Shown one piece after another: positions 1 to 10,060 of a DNA stretch of 42,792 nt. This DNA is from Actinomycetes bacterium. GTDB taxonomy: Bacteria; Actinomycetota; Acidimicrobiia; Acidimicrobiales; RAAP-2. Made by a program: the position numbers and the translations under genes. Under the pieces are notes generated by a model. It made no database searches. It was not told the origin of the DNA and was given only the letters and a program-made list of their open reading frames with translations. The DNA lies in contig JAKATJ010000001.1 of NCBI GenBank assembly GCA_021828005.1, positions 8,211 through 51,002 of the forward strand, read 5' to 3'. Each line of letters starts with the position of its first letter. Position 1 is the first letter of the stretch.

Positions 1-48
1 CCTGTGCTCCACGTCCCACCTGTGCTCCACGTCCCACCTGTGCTCCAT
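1..48. repeat. 18-bp tandem repeat (cctgtgctccacgtccca x2 plus a partial third copy)
   Basis: Direct reading: 1-18 and 19-36 are identical; 37-48 repeats the first 11-12 bases. Confidence 0.9.
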
Positions 49-257
49 TTCGAACCACTTTCCTCCACTTTACGCCTCATCCCTCCACCAGTCAACATTC
101 TCACTCCACTTGGCCTCTTTTCTGGACGGCCACGATGGACGCGTAGGGAACGCGTGGGAGCAACTGGACCAGGTCGCTGCACCTGCTGCACCTGCTGCGG
201 GGAGCGGCGACGCGGGGCGGGGCGGGGCGCGGCGGCGCTCCGCCTATCCGCGCACGG

Positions 258-950
258 TCACGCCTGCACCACTTCCCAGGATGCGGGCTCGACGAGCGCG
301 TCGATCAATTGGTCGTGGCCCCACGACTCGACGCCGATCTCCCCCAGGCCGAGCGCTGCGGCGCGCAGCGGCCCGACGAGCGCGTGGCGAGCCGCCGATG
401 GCAGATCGAGTAGGTCGACCAAGGGCTCTGGGTCCCACCGGCGGTACGCGCACCCGTGCACGAGCACCCCCTCGCGGCTGCGCCATTGGGCAAGGCCAAC
501 CACCTTGCGGCCTTCCCACACCACCTCTCCGGGCCCGACGCCCGCGAAGCACACCACATCGCTTCCCGGCGCTGGGATCGACGCTCCTCGGTGGACGCCC
601 AGGCCATCGGCCACATGGCGGGACACCGCGCCCAGCGCGCGTGCCCACCACTCCCCGGCGACGGCCGCGCTCGCTCGCGGCTCGACCGACCAGAGCGGGT
701 CGTCGCGGGGGACCCACAGGTCTGCCCAGACCTGCGCGCCCGGGAGAAGGAGCACCGCTGCCCCTCCGCTCCGCCGCCGCACGACCGAGACCCCGCGGCG
801 GAACACGCGGTCCGCGTCCACCACCGAGCTGGGCTGCGCGCTCCCCATGACGAGCACTGGCTCGTCGACGTGGCGCAAGACCACCCGGCGACCCGCGCTC
901 CGGAACGGCTCGACGTCGAAGGCCCCCGAGACCGCGCGGGCCCCTGGCAC
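258..950 (-). CDS. Lipoate-protein ligase A-like / BPL-LPL family protein
   Basis: Motifs RRRSGGAAVLLLPGAQVWADLWVP and GRKVVGLAQWR resemble the LplA core (RRxSGGGAVxH, K-xx-G). GTG start at 950 overlaps the HNH gene end. Confidence 0.65.
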   Translation of the reverse strand: MPGARAVSGAFDVEPFRSAGRRVVLRHVDEPVLVMGSAQPSSVVDADRVFRRGVSVVRRRSGGAAVLLLPGAQVWADLWVPRDDPLWSVEPRASAAVAGEWWARALGAVSRHVADGLGVHRGASIPAPGSDVVCFAGVGPGEVVWEGRKVVGLAQWRSREGVLVHGCAYRRWDPEPLVDLLDLPSAARHALVGPLRAAALGLGEIGVESWGHDQLIDALVEPASWEVVQA

Positions 951-952
951 GC

Positions 953-1459
953 TCAGGAGGCTGCCGCCAGGTACGGCTCCCACAACGGGTCGATCTCGGC
1001 GAGGTGCCGGAGCCGCCAGAGATGGCCGTCGGGCGCCCAGGGCTTGAACGAAAGCGTCCAGCCGATCTCCGAAAGGAGCTGGTCCCCCTTCATGAGGTTG
1101 TCCCGCTTGCACGACGCCACGACGTTGGTCCAGTCGTGTCGCCCCCCACGGCTCCTCGGCACGACATGGTCGACGGTGTCGGCGGTCTGCGCGCAGTACG
1201 CGCAGATGCCGCCGTCGCGGCGGAGCACCGAGCGCCTCGTCAGCGGGGGCGTGCGGGCCCAACGCGGAATGCGGACCATGCGAGACAGCCGCACGATCGC
1301 GGGCACCTCCACGCTCAGGTGCGCCGACCGGAACACTCGCCGCTCCGGCCTGAACGCGACCGCCTCCGCCCGGCCGTCCAGCATCAGCACGATCGCGCGT
1401 CGGTCGGAGACCAACGCCAGCGGTTCGTACGTCGTGTTGAGCAGGAGTACCCGCTCCAT
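953..1459 (-). CDS. HNH endonuclease
   Basis: MERVLLLNTTYEPL...CAYCAQTADTVDHVVPRSRGGRHDWTNVVASCKRDN is a typical HNH fold (CxxC, DHVxPRSRGG, N). Confidence 0.9.
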   Translation of the reverse strand: MERVLLLNTTYEPLALVSDRRAIVLMLDGRAEAVAFRPERRVFRSAHLSVEVPAIVRLSRMVRIPRWARTPPLTRRSVLRRDGGICAYCAQTADTVDHVVPRSRGGRHDWTNVVASCKRDNLMKGDQLLSEIGWTLSFKPWAPDGHLWRLRHLAEIDPLWEPYLAAAS

Positions 1460-1470
1460 GGTCCCGAAGG

Positions 1471-1770
1471 CTATCGGAGCGCGCGGACCTGACGAGGCCA
1501 TCTTCCCCTGCACCACTGGAGAAACTCGCGCACGTCGTCGGGATCGGGCTCCGCGTCGCCCTCGCCCCCGTAGGCGGTCTCCATGCGAAAGCGCCAGTAC
1601 CCCGCGTCCGGCCACGGCGCGGGAGGCCATCTCCGCCACCACCCCGCCGGCGCCAGGCGCACTGCCACCACCACCGCGACGGGCCACAGCTCGGGTCGGG
1701 CGGCGATCCCCCGCGCGACGCGGCAGAGGCCGTGCCGTCCCTTCACGCGCCGGCGAGCCACGTCTTTCAC
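1471..1770 (-). CDS. Conserved hypothetical protein (RLAPAGWWRRWPPAPWPDAGYWRFRMETAYG motif)
   Basis: 99-aa ORF with a GTG start overlapping the ROK gene stop (GTGA); the WWRRWPP...YWRFRMETAYG motif looks like a known actinobacterial family. Confidence 0.65.
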   Translation of the reverse strand: MKDVARRRVKGRHGLCRVARGIAARPELWPVAVVVAVRLAPAGWWRRWPPAPWPDAGYWRFRMETAYGGEGDAEPDPDDVREFLQWCRGRWPRQVRALR

Positions 1771-2642
1771 CCGAGCTCGGCCCCGCGGAACCCGACGGCG
1801 CCCGCCCCCACGAGCGGCCCGTCGGCGCCGAGCGCTCCCGGCACGATCCTGGCGCGGGCGACGAAATCCAGACGCGCCCGCGCGGACAGCTCCCTTTGCG
1901 CCGCGGCGAAGAAGGGCGCGCCGAAGCCCAATGCGACGGACCCGGAGACGACGGCGAGATCGAGGTCCAGCAGCGACGCGACCGACGCGACCGCCCGTCC
2001 CACGAGCGTGCCCGTCCGCTCCACCACCTCGGGCGGCGCGTCGGCCGGCGCGACCTTCGTGATGGCCTCGATCGCGGTGCCAGAGGCCTCCGCCTCGAGG
2101 CACCCCCTCGCGCCGCACGTGCAGCGACGCCCGTCGGGGACGACGATGACGTGACCGACGTGGCCCGCGTTGCCCAGCCGCCCGTCGAGGAGGCGCCCGT
2201 CCACCACGAGGCCGCCGCCCACCCCCGTCGAGACCACCATCGCCAGGAAGTCGAACGAGCCCTTCGCGCTCCCGTACCGACCCTCGGCGAGCGCCAGGGC
2301 CTTGGCGTCGTTGTCGACGAAGGTCGGCAGGCCCGTCAACGCCTCGAGCCGGCTACGCAAGGGGAAGTTCCGCCACCCGGGGATGTTGAGCGGCGAAACG
2401 GCGTCGCCGTGGTCGCGCATCGGCCCGCCGCAGCCCACGCCGCACGCCAGCGCGGCGCCTGCGAGCGGGTGCTCGACCATCTTGCGCACCAAGGCGGCGA
2501 GCGCGACCCACACGCCCTCGGGGTCCGGCATGGACGGCGTCGGCACCGTGCTCGCGGCCAAGATCCGGCCGTCCGCCCCCACGATCCCGGCTCGCAGCTT
2601 GGTGCCGCCGATGTCGACGGCCAGGACGTGCGCGGTGCTCAG
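1767..2642 (-). CDS. ROK family sugar kinase / glucokinase
   Basis: LAVDIGGTKLRAGIV, VDNDAKALALAE, STGVGGGLVVDG and a ROK cysteine motif (CTCGARGCLE). Non-canonical CTG start assumed. Confidence 0.85.
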   Translation of the reverse strand: MSTAHVLAVDIGGTKLRAGIVGADGRILAASTVPTPSMPDPEGVWVALAALVRKMVEHPLAGAALACGVGCGGPMRDHGDAVSPLNIPGWRNFPLRSRLEALTGLPTFVDNDAKALALAEGRYGSAKGSFDFLAMVVSTGVGGGLVVDGRLLDGRLGNAGHVGHVIVVPDGRRCTCGARGCLEAEASGTAIEAITKVAPADAPPEVVERTGTLVGRAVASVASLLDLDLAVVSGSVALGFGAPFFAAAQRELSARARLDFVARARIVPGALGADGPLVGAGAVGFRGAELG

Positions 2643-3028
2643 CGGTCTCGCCGGAAGAAGTGCGAGCGGAACCACTCCTTGGTGCCCTCGAGCGCTTGCA
2701 CGATGCCCGCCGGCTGCTCCTCGGAGCGACGCGACCTCGTCAGGTCGTGCCAGCTGGCCCTCCCCAGCCGCCGCAGGTTCCGTTCGAACACGACAGCCGA
2801 GCCGAACATCATCGCGACGCCGACGAGACCGAGCACGACCGACTGCGAGTAGAAGGCGACGAGCACGGCGAGACCGGCGAGGAACCCGAGCGCCGCCCAC
2901 TTGCACTGCCGGCCGGCGTGCCGGTAGACGGTCTTCGTCCTCACGCGCTCGGCGAACCGCGGGTCCTCGCGCACGAGCGACTCTTCGAGCTCGGCCAGGA
3001 TCCGCTGCTCGTGCTCAGACAGCGGCAC
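2639..3028 (-). CDS. DUF3040 domain membrane protein
   Basis: MPLSEHEQRILAELEESLVREDPRFAERV followed by hydrophobic segments. Confidence 0.9.
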   Translation of the reverse strand: MPLSEHEQRILAELEESLVREDPRFAERVRTKTVYRHAGRQCKWAALGFLAGLAVLVAFYSQSVVLGLVGVAMMFGSAVVFERNLRRLGRASWHDLTRSRRSEEQPAGIVQALEGTKEWFRSHFFRRDR

Positions 3029-3213
3029 CGGCCCACCCTTCTTCCGCCTCGCCCTGCGGCACCATGCCCTGCAGCACCTGCACGGTGAAGGACCTCCTCG
3101 CCCTTCCGCTCGGTGCGTCCGTGGTCACCGCGGCCATGGTCGCGCGAGCGCTCGTCGAGACCCGATTCTATGGCGCAGCGACCCGCACGACATCTCGCCT
3201 TGCCTCCGGGGGG

Positions 3214-3498
3214 TCAGCCGCCTCCCGGCTCACCGGCCCTTCGGCGCCGCCGGAGCCAGGACCACAGGCCGGACGCCGCGGCTCCGAGGAACCCCGAGAT
3301 GAGGATGACCACGATGAGCGGAGCACCGGTCGTCGACACCCAGAAGTGGATCTGCACGTCTTGCAGGTTCACCACCGCGAACCAGATCAGAATGACGATG
3401 GCGGCGCCGAGCAGCACCAGCCGGGCGGGCCGAAAGTCCCGCCGCGACGGTCCGTGGTCCGGGAGCTGGGCGCCCGGCAACGTCGACTGGTCGTCCAC
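3214..3498 (-). CDS. LapA-like (DUF1049) small membrane protein
   Basis: LVLLGAAIVILIWFAVVNLQDVQIHFWVSTTGAPLIVVILISGFLGAAASGLWSWLRRRRR; strong SD (aaggagg) before the GTG at 3498. Confidence 0.75.
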   Translation of the reverse strand: MDDQSTLPGAQLPDHGPSRRDFRPARLVLLGAAIVILIWFAVVNLQDVQIHFWVSTTGAPLIVVILISGFLGAAASGLWSWLRRRRRAGEPGGG

Positions 3499-3556
3499 AG
3501 TCGCCTCCTTCTCCACGTGGGCTCCGGCGCGCTGGACTCCTCGCCCTCGCCTCGCC

Positions 3557-4186
3557 CTAGCCTTCCAGACCTGCGACGCCAACGGGGCACGCGACGCCGG
3601 TGCCCCCGAGCCCGCAGTAGCCGTTCGGGTTCGCCGCGAGGTACTGCTGGTGGTACGGCTCGGCGTAGTAGAAGGGTCCAGCGGGCTCGATCTCCGTGGT
3701 GACGAGGCCGAACCCGACCGCCCTCAGCCTCTCTTGGTAGGTCGCCCTGGCCGCTTGCGCTGCGGCGAGCTGCGCGTCGGAGACGGCATAGACGGCGGAC
3801 CGGTACTGGGTGCCGATGTCGTTCCCCTGCCGCATGCCCTGGGTCGGGTCGTGACCTTCGAAGAAGACGGCGAGGAGCTCCTCGTAGGACGTCTCGGAGG
3901 GGCGGAAGACGCAGAGGACCGCCTCGGCGTGGCCGGTGAGCCCCGTGCAGACCTCCTCGTAGGTGGGATTGGGGGTGAAACCTCCGCTGTAGCCCACTGC
4001 GGTCGTGAACACGCCCTCGGTCTGCCAGAATTCGCGCTCCGCTCCCCAGAAGCAACCCATGGCGAAGATCGCGACCTGCGTCCCCTCCGGAAAGGGTGGT
4101 GCGAGCGGCGTACCGAGCACGAGATGCCGCTCCGGCACGGCCGTCGCCGTCTGCCGGCCGGCGAGCGCGCGTGCCGGATCCACCAT
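3557..4186 (-). CDS. msrA: Peptide-methionine (S)-S-oxide reductase MsrA
   Basis: [31 protein letters not shown]...[18 protein letters not shown]...YHQQYL. Confidence 0.93.
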   Translation of the reverse strand: MVDPARALAGRQTATAVPERHLVLGTPLAPPFPEGTQVAIFAMGCFWGAEREFWQTEGVFTTAVGYSGGFTPNPTYEEVCTGLTGHAEAVLCVFRPSETSYEELLAVFFEGHDPTQGMRQGNDIGTQYRSAVYAVSDAQLAAAQAARATYQERLRAVGFGLVTTEIEPAGPFYYAEPYHQQYLAANPNGYCGLGGTGVACPVGVAGLEG

Positions 4187-4484
4187 CTGGGCCCGCTCCC
4201 CGGTCTCCCTGCTCCCGACGATGCCCACGCGGCGCTCCTCCATCCACGAGCGTCGATCTCCGGCCTGGACCAGCCGGGGCGGCACGCTCGTCTTCACCCT
4301 AGCGACGCCCAGGCACCCCCTCGGCACCGCGAAGGGCCGATGGCCACCCAGAAGGGTCGGCAGCACGAATTCCGTGCGAGGGGGATTACGTTGGGGTGGT
4401 CCCCTCCTGGCGGGGGCACCGCCAGTGTCCGGGCGGGCCGCACACGACGAGCGCCCGCCGGCCATCGAAGGGAGGGTGCGCGCG

Positions 4485-5756
4485 ATGGCCAGAGCAGATT
4501 CCGACCCGACCCCACAGACACGCGCCGCACGTGCAGCTCACCTGCGCGCCGCCTACGACGGCGCGCGAGCTGCGACGGAGACGCTGGCGGCACCGCTGTC
4601 CGCCGAGGACCAGACCGTGCAGTCGATGCCCGACGTGAGCCCCACCAAGTGGCACCGTGGCCACACGTCGTGGTTCTTCGAGACCTTTCTCTTGCTGCCT
4701 GAGCTGCCGGGCTACGAGCGGCGTCATCCGATGTACGCCTACCTCTTCAACTCCTACTACGAGGCGCTGGGGGCGAGGCATCCCCGGCCCGAGCGGGGCC
4801 TGCTCTCGAGACCGGGGATCGACGACGTCGCCGCATACCGGCGGCACGTGGACGAGGCGACCACCAGGCTGCTCGCCCGGCCCCTGGCCGCCGAGACGCT
4901 CGACCTTCTGGAGCTCGGGATCCACCACGAGCAGCAGCACCAAGAGCTCCTGCTCATGGACATCAAGCACGTCTTGTCGAGGAACCCTCTGCTGCCTTCC
5001 TACGACCCGGTGCCCCGGGCGACTCGAGGGGGATCGGAAACCGAGGTCCCGAAGGTGGGGTGGATCGAGCACTCCGGCGGAGCCGTCCGGATCGGGCACG
5101 AGGGGAGCCGTTTCTCGTTCGACAACGAGTCGCCGCGACATGTGGTGCAGCTCGTCCCGTTCGCGCTCGCCGACCGCCCGGTGACCTGTGGCGAGTGGAT
5201 GGAGTTCGTGGACGACGGCGGCTACACGCGACCCGAGCTCTGGCTCTCGGAGGGCTGGGCCACCGTCCAAGCGCAGCGCTGGCGCGCGCCGCTCTACTGG
5301 GACGTGGACGACGGCGACGACTCCGTCTTCACCCTCCGAGGCCCTCGAGCGCTCGCGCCCGGCGAACCGGTGGTCCACGTCAGCTACTTCGAGGCGGACG
5401 CCTTCGCGCGGTGGGCCGGCGCGCGCCTCCCCACCGAGGCGGAGTGGGAGACGGTGGCGACCGCGAGCGACCCCGACGACGCGCCGTTCGACCTGCACCC
5501 GAGCAGGGTCGCCGGCACGGGCTTCTTCGGCACCGTGTGGCAGTGGACGCAGTCCAGCTACAGCCCCTACCCGGGCTTCCGGCCCGACCCAGGAGCGGTC
5601 GGCGAGTACAACGGCAAGTTCATGGTGAACCAGCAGGTGCTGCGCGGGAGCGCGTGCATCACCCCGGTGGGCCATGCCCGCAGGACGTACAGGAACTTCT
5701 TCCCGGCCTCGGCCCGCTGGGCGTTCAGCGGCCTGCGCCTCGCGAGGGACCTGTGA
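4485..5756 (+). CDS. egtB: Ergothioneine biosynthesis protein EgtB
   Basis: DinB-type N-terminus ([32 protein letters not shown]) plus an FGE-sulfatase C-terminus ([29 protein letters not shown]). Confidence 0.93.
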   Translation: MARADSDPTPQTRAARAAHLRAAYDGARAATETLAAPLSAEDQTVQSMPDVSPTKWHRGHTSWFFETFLLLPELPGYERRHPMYAYLFNSYYEALGARHPRPERGLLSRPGIDDVAAYRRHVDEATTRLLARPLAAETLDLLELGIHHEQQHQELLLMDIKHVLSRNPLLPSYDPVPRATRGGSETEVPKVGWIEHSGGAVRIGHEGSRFSFDNESPRHVVQLVPFALADRPVTCGEWMEFVDDGGYTRPELWLSEGWATVQAQRWRAPLYWDVDDGDDSVFTLRGPRALAPGEPVVHVSYFEADAFARWAGARLPTEAEWETVATASDPDDAPFDLHPSRVAGTGFFGTVWQWTQSSYSPYPGFRPDPGAVGEYNGKFMVNQQVLRGSACITPVGHARRTYRNFFPASARWAFSGLRLARDL

Positions 5757-6751
5757 TGGCAGCCTCCACGTCGCCTTCGCTCAGCCTCGACATCCATCTC
5801 GGGGCCGAAGACCTGAGAGCCGAGCTGGAACGAGACGTCAAGTCGGGGCTCGGCGGCGCACGCAAGTCGCTCCCGCCCAAATGGTTCTACGACACGGTCG
5901 GGAGCAAGCTGTTCGAGGAGATCACCGAGCTTCCCGAGTACTACCCGACCAGAGCCGAGCGGGCGCTCCTCGAGCTCCACGCGGCGGACATCGCCGTGCT
6001 GGCCCGGTCCGACACGCTCGTCGAGCTCGGCGCCGGGTCGTGCGAGAAGACGCGACTGCTCCTGGACGCGCTGGCCGCCAGCGGCGAGGTGCGCAGGTAC
6101 GTGCCCTTCGACGTGAGCGCGGACTTCTTGAAGGCATCCGCTGCGGACCTCTCGCGCGACTACGAGGGACTGCAGGTGCACGCGGTCGTCGGCGACTTCC
6201 TCTGCCATCTCGACGCGATCCCCGGTGCAGGACGGCGCCTGGTCGCGTTCTTGGGCGGGACGATCGGCAACCTCGTCCCTACGCAGCGCCGCCGCTTCTT
6301 GGCGGCCCTCCGGGGCTCCATGGGTCCTTCCGATCATCTCCTGCTCGGTACCGACCTCGTGAAGGACGTGGCGAGGATCCTGGCCGCCTACGACGACGCC
6401 GCCGGGGTGACCGCCCGCTTCAACCGCAACGTCCTCAGCGTTGTGAACCGGGAGCTCGAAGCCGATTTCGTCCCCTCACGGTTCGACCACGTCGTCCGGT
6501 GGGACCCGTACGCTCGCTGGGTCGAGATGCACCTCCGCTCCGATCGCGATCAGCTCGTGCACATCGGTGCGCTCGGGCTCACCGTCCCCTTCGCGCGAGA
6601 CGAGGAGCTCCTGACCGAGATCAGCGCGAAGTTCACGCCCGCAGGCGTCGAGGCGGAGATGGTCCGCGCGGGTTTCACCGTCGACCGGCAGTGGGGGGCG
6701 GACCACGGCGAATTCCTGCTCACCCTTGCTCACCCGGGCTCTCGCCGCTGA
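5756..6751 (+). CDS. egtD: L-histidine N(alpha)-methyltransferase EgtD
   Basis: PPKWFYDTVGSKLFEEITELPEYYPTRAE...LVELGAGSCEKTRLLLDAL; ATG overlaps the EgtB stop by 1 bp. Confidence 0.93.
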   Translation: MAASTSPSLSLDIHLGAEDLRAELERDVKSGLGGARKSLPPKWFYDTVGSKLFEEITELPEYYPTRAERALLELHAADIAVLARSDTLVELGAGSCEKTRLLLDALAASGEVRRYVPFDVSADFLKASAADLSRDYEGLQVHAVVGDFLCHLDAIPGAGRRLVAFLGGTIGNLVPTQRRRFLAALRGSMGPSDHLLLGTDLVKDVARILAAYDDAAGVTARFNRNVLSVVNRELEADFVPSRFDHVVRWDPYARWVEMHLRSDRDQLVHIGALGLTVPFARDEELLTEISAKFTPAGVEAEMVRAGFTVDRQWGADHGEFLLTLAHPGSRR

Positions 6752-6788
6752 AGGCTGCTCGAGGACCTCTCGGTCGGAGCCGTCTCGG

Positions 6789-7055
6789 TCACTGCTGGTA
6801 GCGCTGCACCGTCTCGACGGGGCGCTCTTGCGCTCCGTCAGGATCACGGCCTGCGTGCCGCAGGGCGCGCCGCTGGCGGAGAAGGTCCCAGAGCTGGTCG
6901 AGCGTCGTCTGCAGGAGCTCGAGACGGTCCTGCTCGTGCTGGTCCAGGCCTTCAGACGTAGCCGCGTGCGCCTCCTCGAGCCGCCGCTCCTCGTCTGCGA
7001 GCTCCCCGATGCGGCGGATGATGTCTGTGTCCTTTTGCCGTTCTTGCCGTTCCAC
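6789..7055 (-). CDS. DUF2630 family protein
   Basis: DIIRRIGELADEERRLEEAH...LDQLWDLLRQRRALRHAGRDPDGAQERPVETVQRYQQ. Confidence 0.85.
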   Translation of the reverse strand: MERQERQKDTDIIRRIGELADEERRLEEAHAATSEGLDQHEQDRLELLQTTLDQLWDLLRQRRALRHAGRDPDGAQERPVETVQRYQQ

Positions 7056-7083
7056 GCCCGCGATCCTCCCATCGCCTCCGCGT

Positions 7084-9498
7084 TCACGCGACCGCCGGGA
7101 GCGCGTCTCCCCCGACGGTCGTCTTGTCCGCTGCTCCGCCTTGCATGTCCTCTCCCTCTGCTCCCTGTTCTCCCGCCGTCGTCCGGTCGTCTCGAAAGGC
7201 GGGGCCGAGCACGTCTGCGACGGTGCGCGCGAGATGAAAGGTCATCTGCGCGCGCACGTCCTCGGGGACGTCCTCGAGCTCTGGTTCGTTGCGCACGGGC
7301 AAGACGACCTCGGAAAGCCCCGCGCGATGCGCGGCCAACACCTTCTGCTTCACCCCGCCGATCGGGAGGACTCGGCCCTGCAGCGTCACCTCGCCGGTCA
7401 TGCCCACGACCGGCCGCACCGGCACGCCCGTGAGGAGACTCACGAGTGCAATGGTCATGGTCACCCCCGCGGACGGGCCGTCCTTTTGGACCGCTCCCGC
7501 GGGCACGTGAAGGTGGAACCGCTTACCGGCGAACGCCTTGGGATCGACCCCGAGCTCCACGGCGTGCGACCGCACGAAAGAGAGCGCGATCTCCGCCGAC
7601 TCCTTCATGACGTCGCCGAGCTGGCCGGTGAGCGTCAGCCCCTCGGGGCCGTCCGACAGCGACGCCTCCACGTACAGCACGTCGCCTCCGGCTCCGGTGA
7701 CCGCGAGCCCCGTCGCCACACCGGGAACGCCGGTTCGATCGGCGGGCTCGAAGAAGTACCGGGGCCGGCCCAGCCAGCCGCGGAGGTCGGCGGCGTCGAC
7801 CAGGACCGGGGTGGCCACCTTGTCGGAGGCCAGCGCCGTCGCAACCTTCCGGGCGAGCCGGCCGAGCTCCCGCTCGAGCGACCGGACGCCTGCTTCACGC
7901 GTGTAGTCGGCCACGATCGTCTGCAGGGCCTCGGTCGTCACGTCGAGCTCGTCGGCGCTGAGCGCCGCCCGGGACACCTGGCGCGGCAGCAGGTGGTGAC
8001 GCGCGATCGCGACCTTCTCCGCTTCGGTGTAGCCGTCGAGGCGGATGACCTCCATCCGGTCGAGAAGCGCGGGCGGCACGGTGTCCACGACGTTTGCGGT
8101 CGCGATGAAAAGGACCCTGGACAGGTCCAGCTCCACCTCGAGGTAGTGGTCGCGGAAGGTGTGGTTCTGTGCCGGGTCCAGCACCTCGAGAAGAGCGGAC
8201 GAGGGATCCCCGCGGTAGTCCGCGCCGATCTTGTCCACCTCGTCGAGAAGGAGCACCGGGTTCATGGTGCCCGCCTCGCGCAGCGCGCGAACGAGCCGGC
8301 CGGGCTGCGCCCCGACGTAGGTGCGCCGGTGGCCGCGGATCTCGGCTTCGTCGCGCACTCCTCCCAGCGCGACTCGTACGAACTTGCGCCCGAGCGCGCG
8401 GGCCACCGACTCGCCGAGCGAGGTCTTCCCGACGCCGGGCGGACCGACGAGCAAGAGGATCGCGCCGGCTCCCCGCCCCCCGGCAAGCGCCAGTTTGCGT
8501 TCGGCTTGGAGCTTGCGGACCGCCAGGTGCTCGAGGATCCGGTCCTTCACGTCACGGAGCCCGTCGTGGTCCTCGTCCAGGATCTGCGCGGCGGCGGCCA
8601 CGTCCAGCCGGTCCTCCGACTCGACGGCCCATGGCAGGTCGAGGACCGTGTCGAGCCAGGTGCGGATCCAGCCGCTCTCGGGGTTCTGCTCGCTGGTGCG
8701 CTCCAGCCGGTCGACCTCCCGCTCCACGGCCGAACGCACCTTGGCAGGAAGGTCGCGCGACGCCAACTTGGCGCGGTAGTCGTCGGGATCCTCCTCCCCC
8801 TCTCGTCCGCTCAGCTCGCCGAGCTCCTTGCGGATCGCCTCGAGCTGGCGACGGAGCAGGAATTCGCGCTGCGTCCGCTCCATCCCTTCTTCCACGTCGC
8901 TCTTGATGCGCTCCCGGAGCGCCAAGTCGGCCAGGGTGTCGCGAGCCCATCCGAGCACGAGCTGCAGCCGAGCCTCCACGTCGACCGTCTCGAGCACCTG
9001 CACCTTCTGTGCGAGCGTGAGGTCGGGCGAGTACCCGGCGAGGTCGGCGAGCCGCCCGGGATCGGCGACCTCTCGAAGCTGCGCCACCACGCGGCGCTCG
9101 CCACGCCCGAGCAAGATGTTCTCGAGCACCGCTCGGTACTCACGGGCGAGCTCGGCCGCCGCCGACGTCGCCGATCCCTCATCGACGAGCTCGGCCTCGA
9201 CCCACAACGCCTCACCGGTACCCGGCACCCCGGTCCCGATGTGCGCCCGCTGGTCCCCTCGTACGACGATGGCGACGAGCCCACCGGGGAGCTCTCCGCG
9301 CTCGGTGATCTCGGAGACGGCGCCGACGGACGCGTAGCGCCCCTCGATGTGCGGGACGAGCAGCAGCCTGCCGCCCGCAGACGTGGCTGCGTCCGCCGCC
9401 GCCAGCGCCTCGGCTGACTCGAGGGCGATCGTGAAAACCATGCCGGGGAGCATGACGCCCGACTTCAAGGGGAGGAGGGGAAGGGTCAACCTGTCCAA
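7084..9498 (-). CDS. lon: ATP-dependent Lon protease
   Basis: LON substrate-binding N-domain, AAA GPPGVGKTSLGESVARALGRKFVR, catalytic PKDGPSAGVTM. Confidence 0.95.
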   Translation of the reverse strand: MDRLTLPLLPLKSGVMLPGMVFTIALESAEALAAADAATSAGGRLLLVPHIEGRYASVGAVSEITERGELPGGLVAIVVRGDQRAHIGTGVPGTGEALWVEAELVDEGSATSAAAELAREYRAVLENILLGRGERRVVAQLREVADPGRLADLAGYSPDLTLAQKVQVLETVDVEARLQLVLGWARDTLADLALRERIKSDVEEGMERTQREFLLRRQLEAIRKELGELSGREGEEDPDDYRAKLASRDLPAKVRSAVEREVDRLERTSEQNPESGWIRTWLDTVLDLPWAVESEDRLDVAAAAQILDEDHDGLRDVKDRILEHLAVRKLQAERKLALAGGRGAGAILLLVGPPGVGKTSLGESVARALGRKFVRVALGGVRDEAEIRGHRRTYVGAQPGRLVRALREAGTMNPVLLLDEVDKIGADYRGDPSSALLEVLDPAQNHTFRDHYLEVELDLSRVLFIATANVVDTVPPALLDRMEVIRLDGYTEAEKVAIARHHLLPRQVSRAALSADELDVTTEALQTIVADYTREAGVRSLERELGRLARKVATALASDKVATPVLVDAADLRGWLGRPRYFFEPADRTGVPGVATGLAVTGAGGDVLYVEASLSDGPEGLTLTGQLGDVMKESAEIALSFVRSHAVELGVDPKAFAGKRFHLHVPAGAVQKDGPSAGVTMTIALVSLLTGVPVRPVVGMTGEVTLQGRVLPIGGVKQKVLAAHRAGLSEVVLPVRNEPELEDVPEDVRAQMTFHLARTVADVLGPAFRDDRTTAGEQGAEGEDMQGGAADKTTVGGDALPAVA

Positions 9499-9679
9499 CG
9501 GGACTCCGATCTGTCGTGCCGCGGCGGCGACGTTGACGGCGCCTGCCCGGGCAGAGGTTCAACGCCTCTCGGTGCCGGTGGTATTCCTTGACGGGCGGCT
9601 GCCGCCTCCGGGCCTCCCCCGGCCGCACCTGGCGAGCGGGCGGCGACCCGACCCTCCAGGGACGGCCATGATGTGGTCC

Positions 9680-10060
9680 ATGACCGTCGTGCGGATCAAT
9701 GCCATCACCGTCCCCGCGGATCGGAGCGCCGAGCTCGCGCGCCGATTCGCCGCGCGCGCCGGCGAGGTGGAGCGGGCCGAGGGATTCGAAGGGTTCGAGC
9801 TCCTCCGGCCGACCGACGGCCGCGACACCTGGCTCGTCGTGACCCGCTGGCGCGACGACGCCGCGTTCGGGGCATGGGTCGCGTCCCCGGCGTTCGCGCA
9901 CGGCCAACGCGGACCGGCCGGGGGGGCGGGCGCCGCCCAGAACGAGGCGGTCGCCGCCCAGAAAGAGGCGGTCGCCGCCCAGAAAGAGACGGTCTCCACC
10001 TCGAGCGAGCTCTGGTCCTACGAGGTGGCCGACCTGCAGGGCGACCTACGAGGAGGCTGA
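9680..10060 (+). CDS. Antibiotic biosynthesis monooxygenase (ABM) / MhuD-like small protein
   Basis: TVVRINAITVPADRSAELARRFAARAGEVERAEGFEGFELLRPTDGRDTWLVVTRWRDDAAFGAWVAS. In-frame ATGs at 9668 and 9671 are alternative starts. Confidence 0.8.
   Translation: MTVVRINAITVPADRSAELARRFAARAGEVERAEGFEGFELLRPTDGRDTWLVVTRWRDDAAFGAWVASPAFAHGQRGPAGGAGAAQNEAVAAQKEAVAAQKETVSTSSELWSYEVADLQGDLRGG
9932..9994 (+). repeat. 3 x 21-bp in-frame tandem repeat encoding AAQ(N/K)E(A/T)V
   Basis: gccgcccagaacgaggcggtc / gccgcccagaaagaggcggtc / gccgcccagaaagagacggtc, direct reading. Confidence 0.95.

Noticed and set aside
456-2852. 798-aa plus-strand ORF
   Set aside because: Antisense to the LplA-like, HNH and ROK genes; no recognisable protein features.
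4334-4347. GGGCCGATGGCCAC as a DevR box in the msrA/egtB region
   Set aside because: Two mismatches at key positions; indistinguishable from background in GC-rich DNA.
7009-9417. 802-aa plus-strand ORF
   Set aside because: Exact antisense shadow of Lon.
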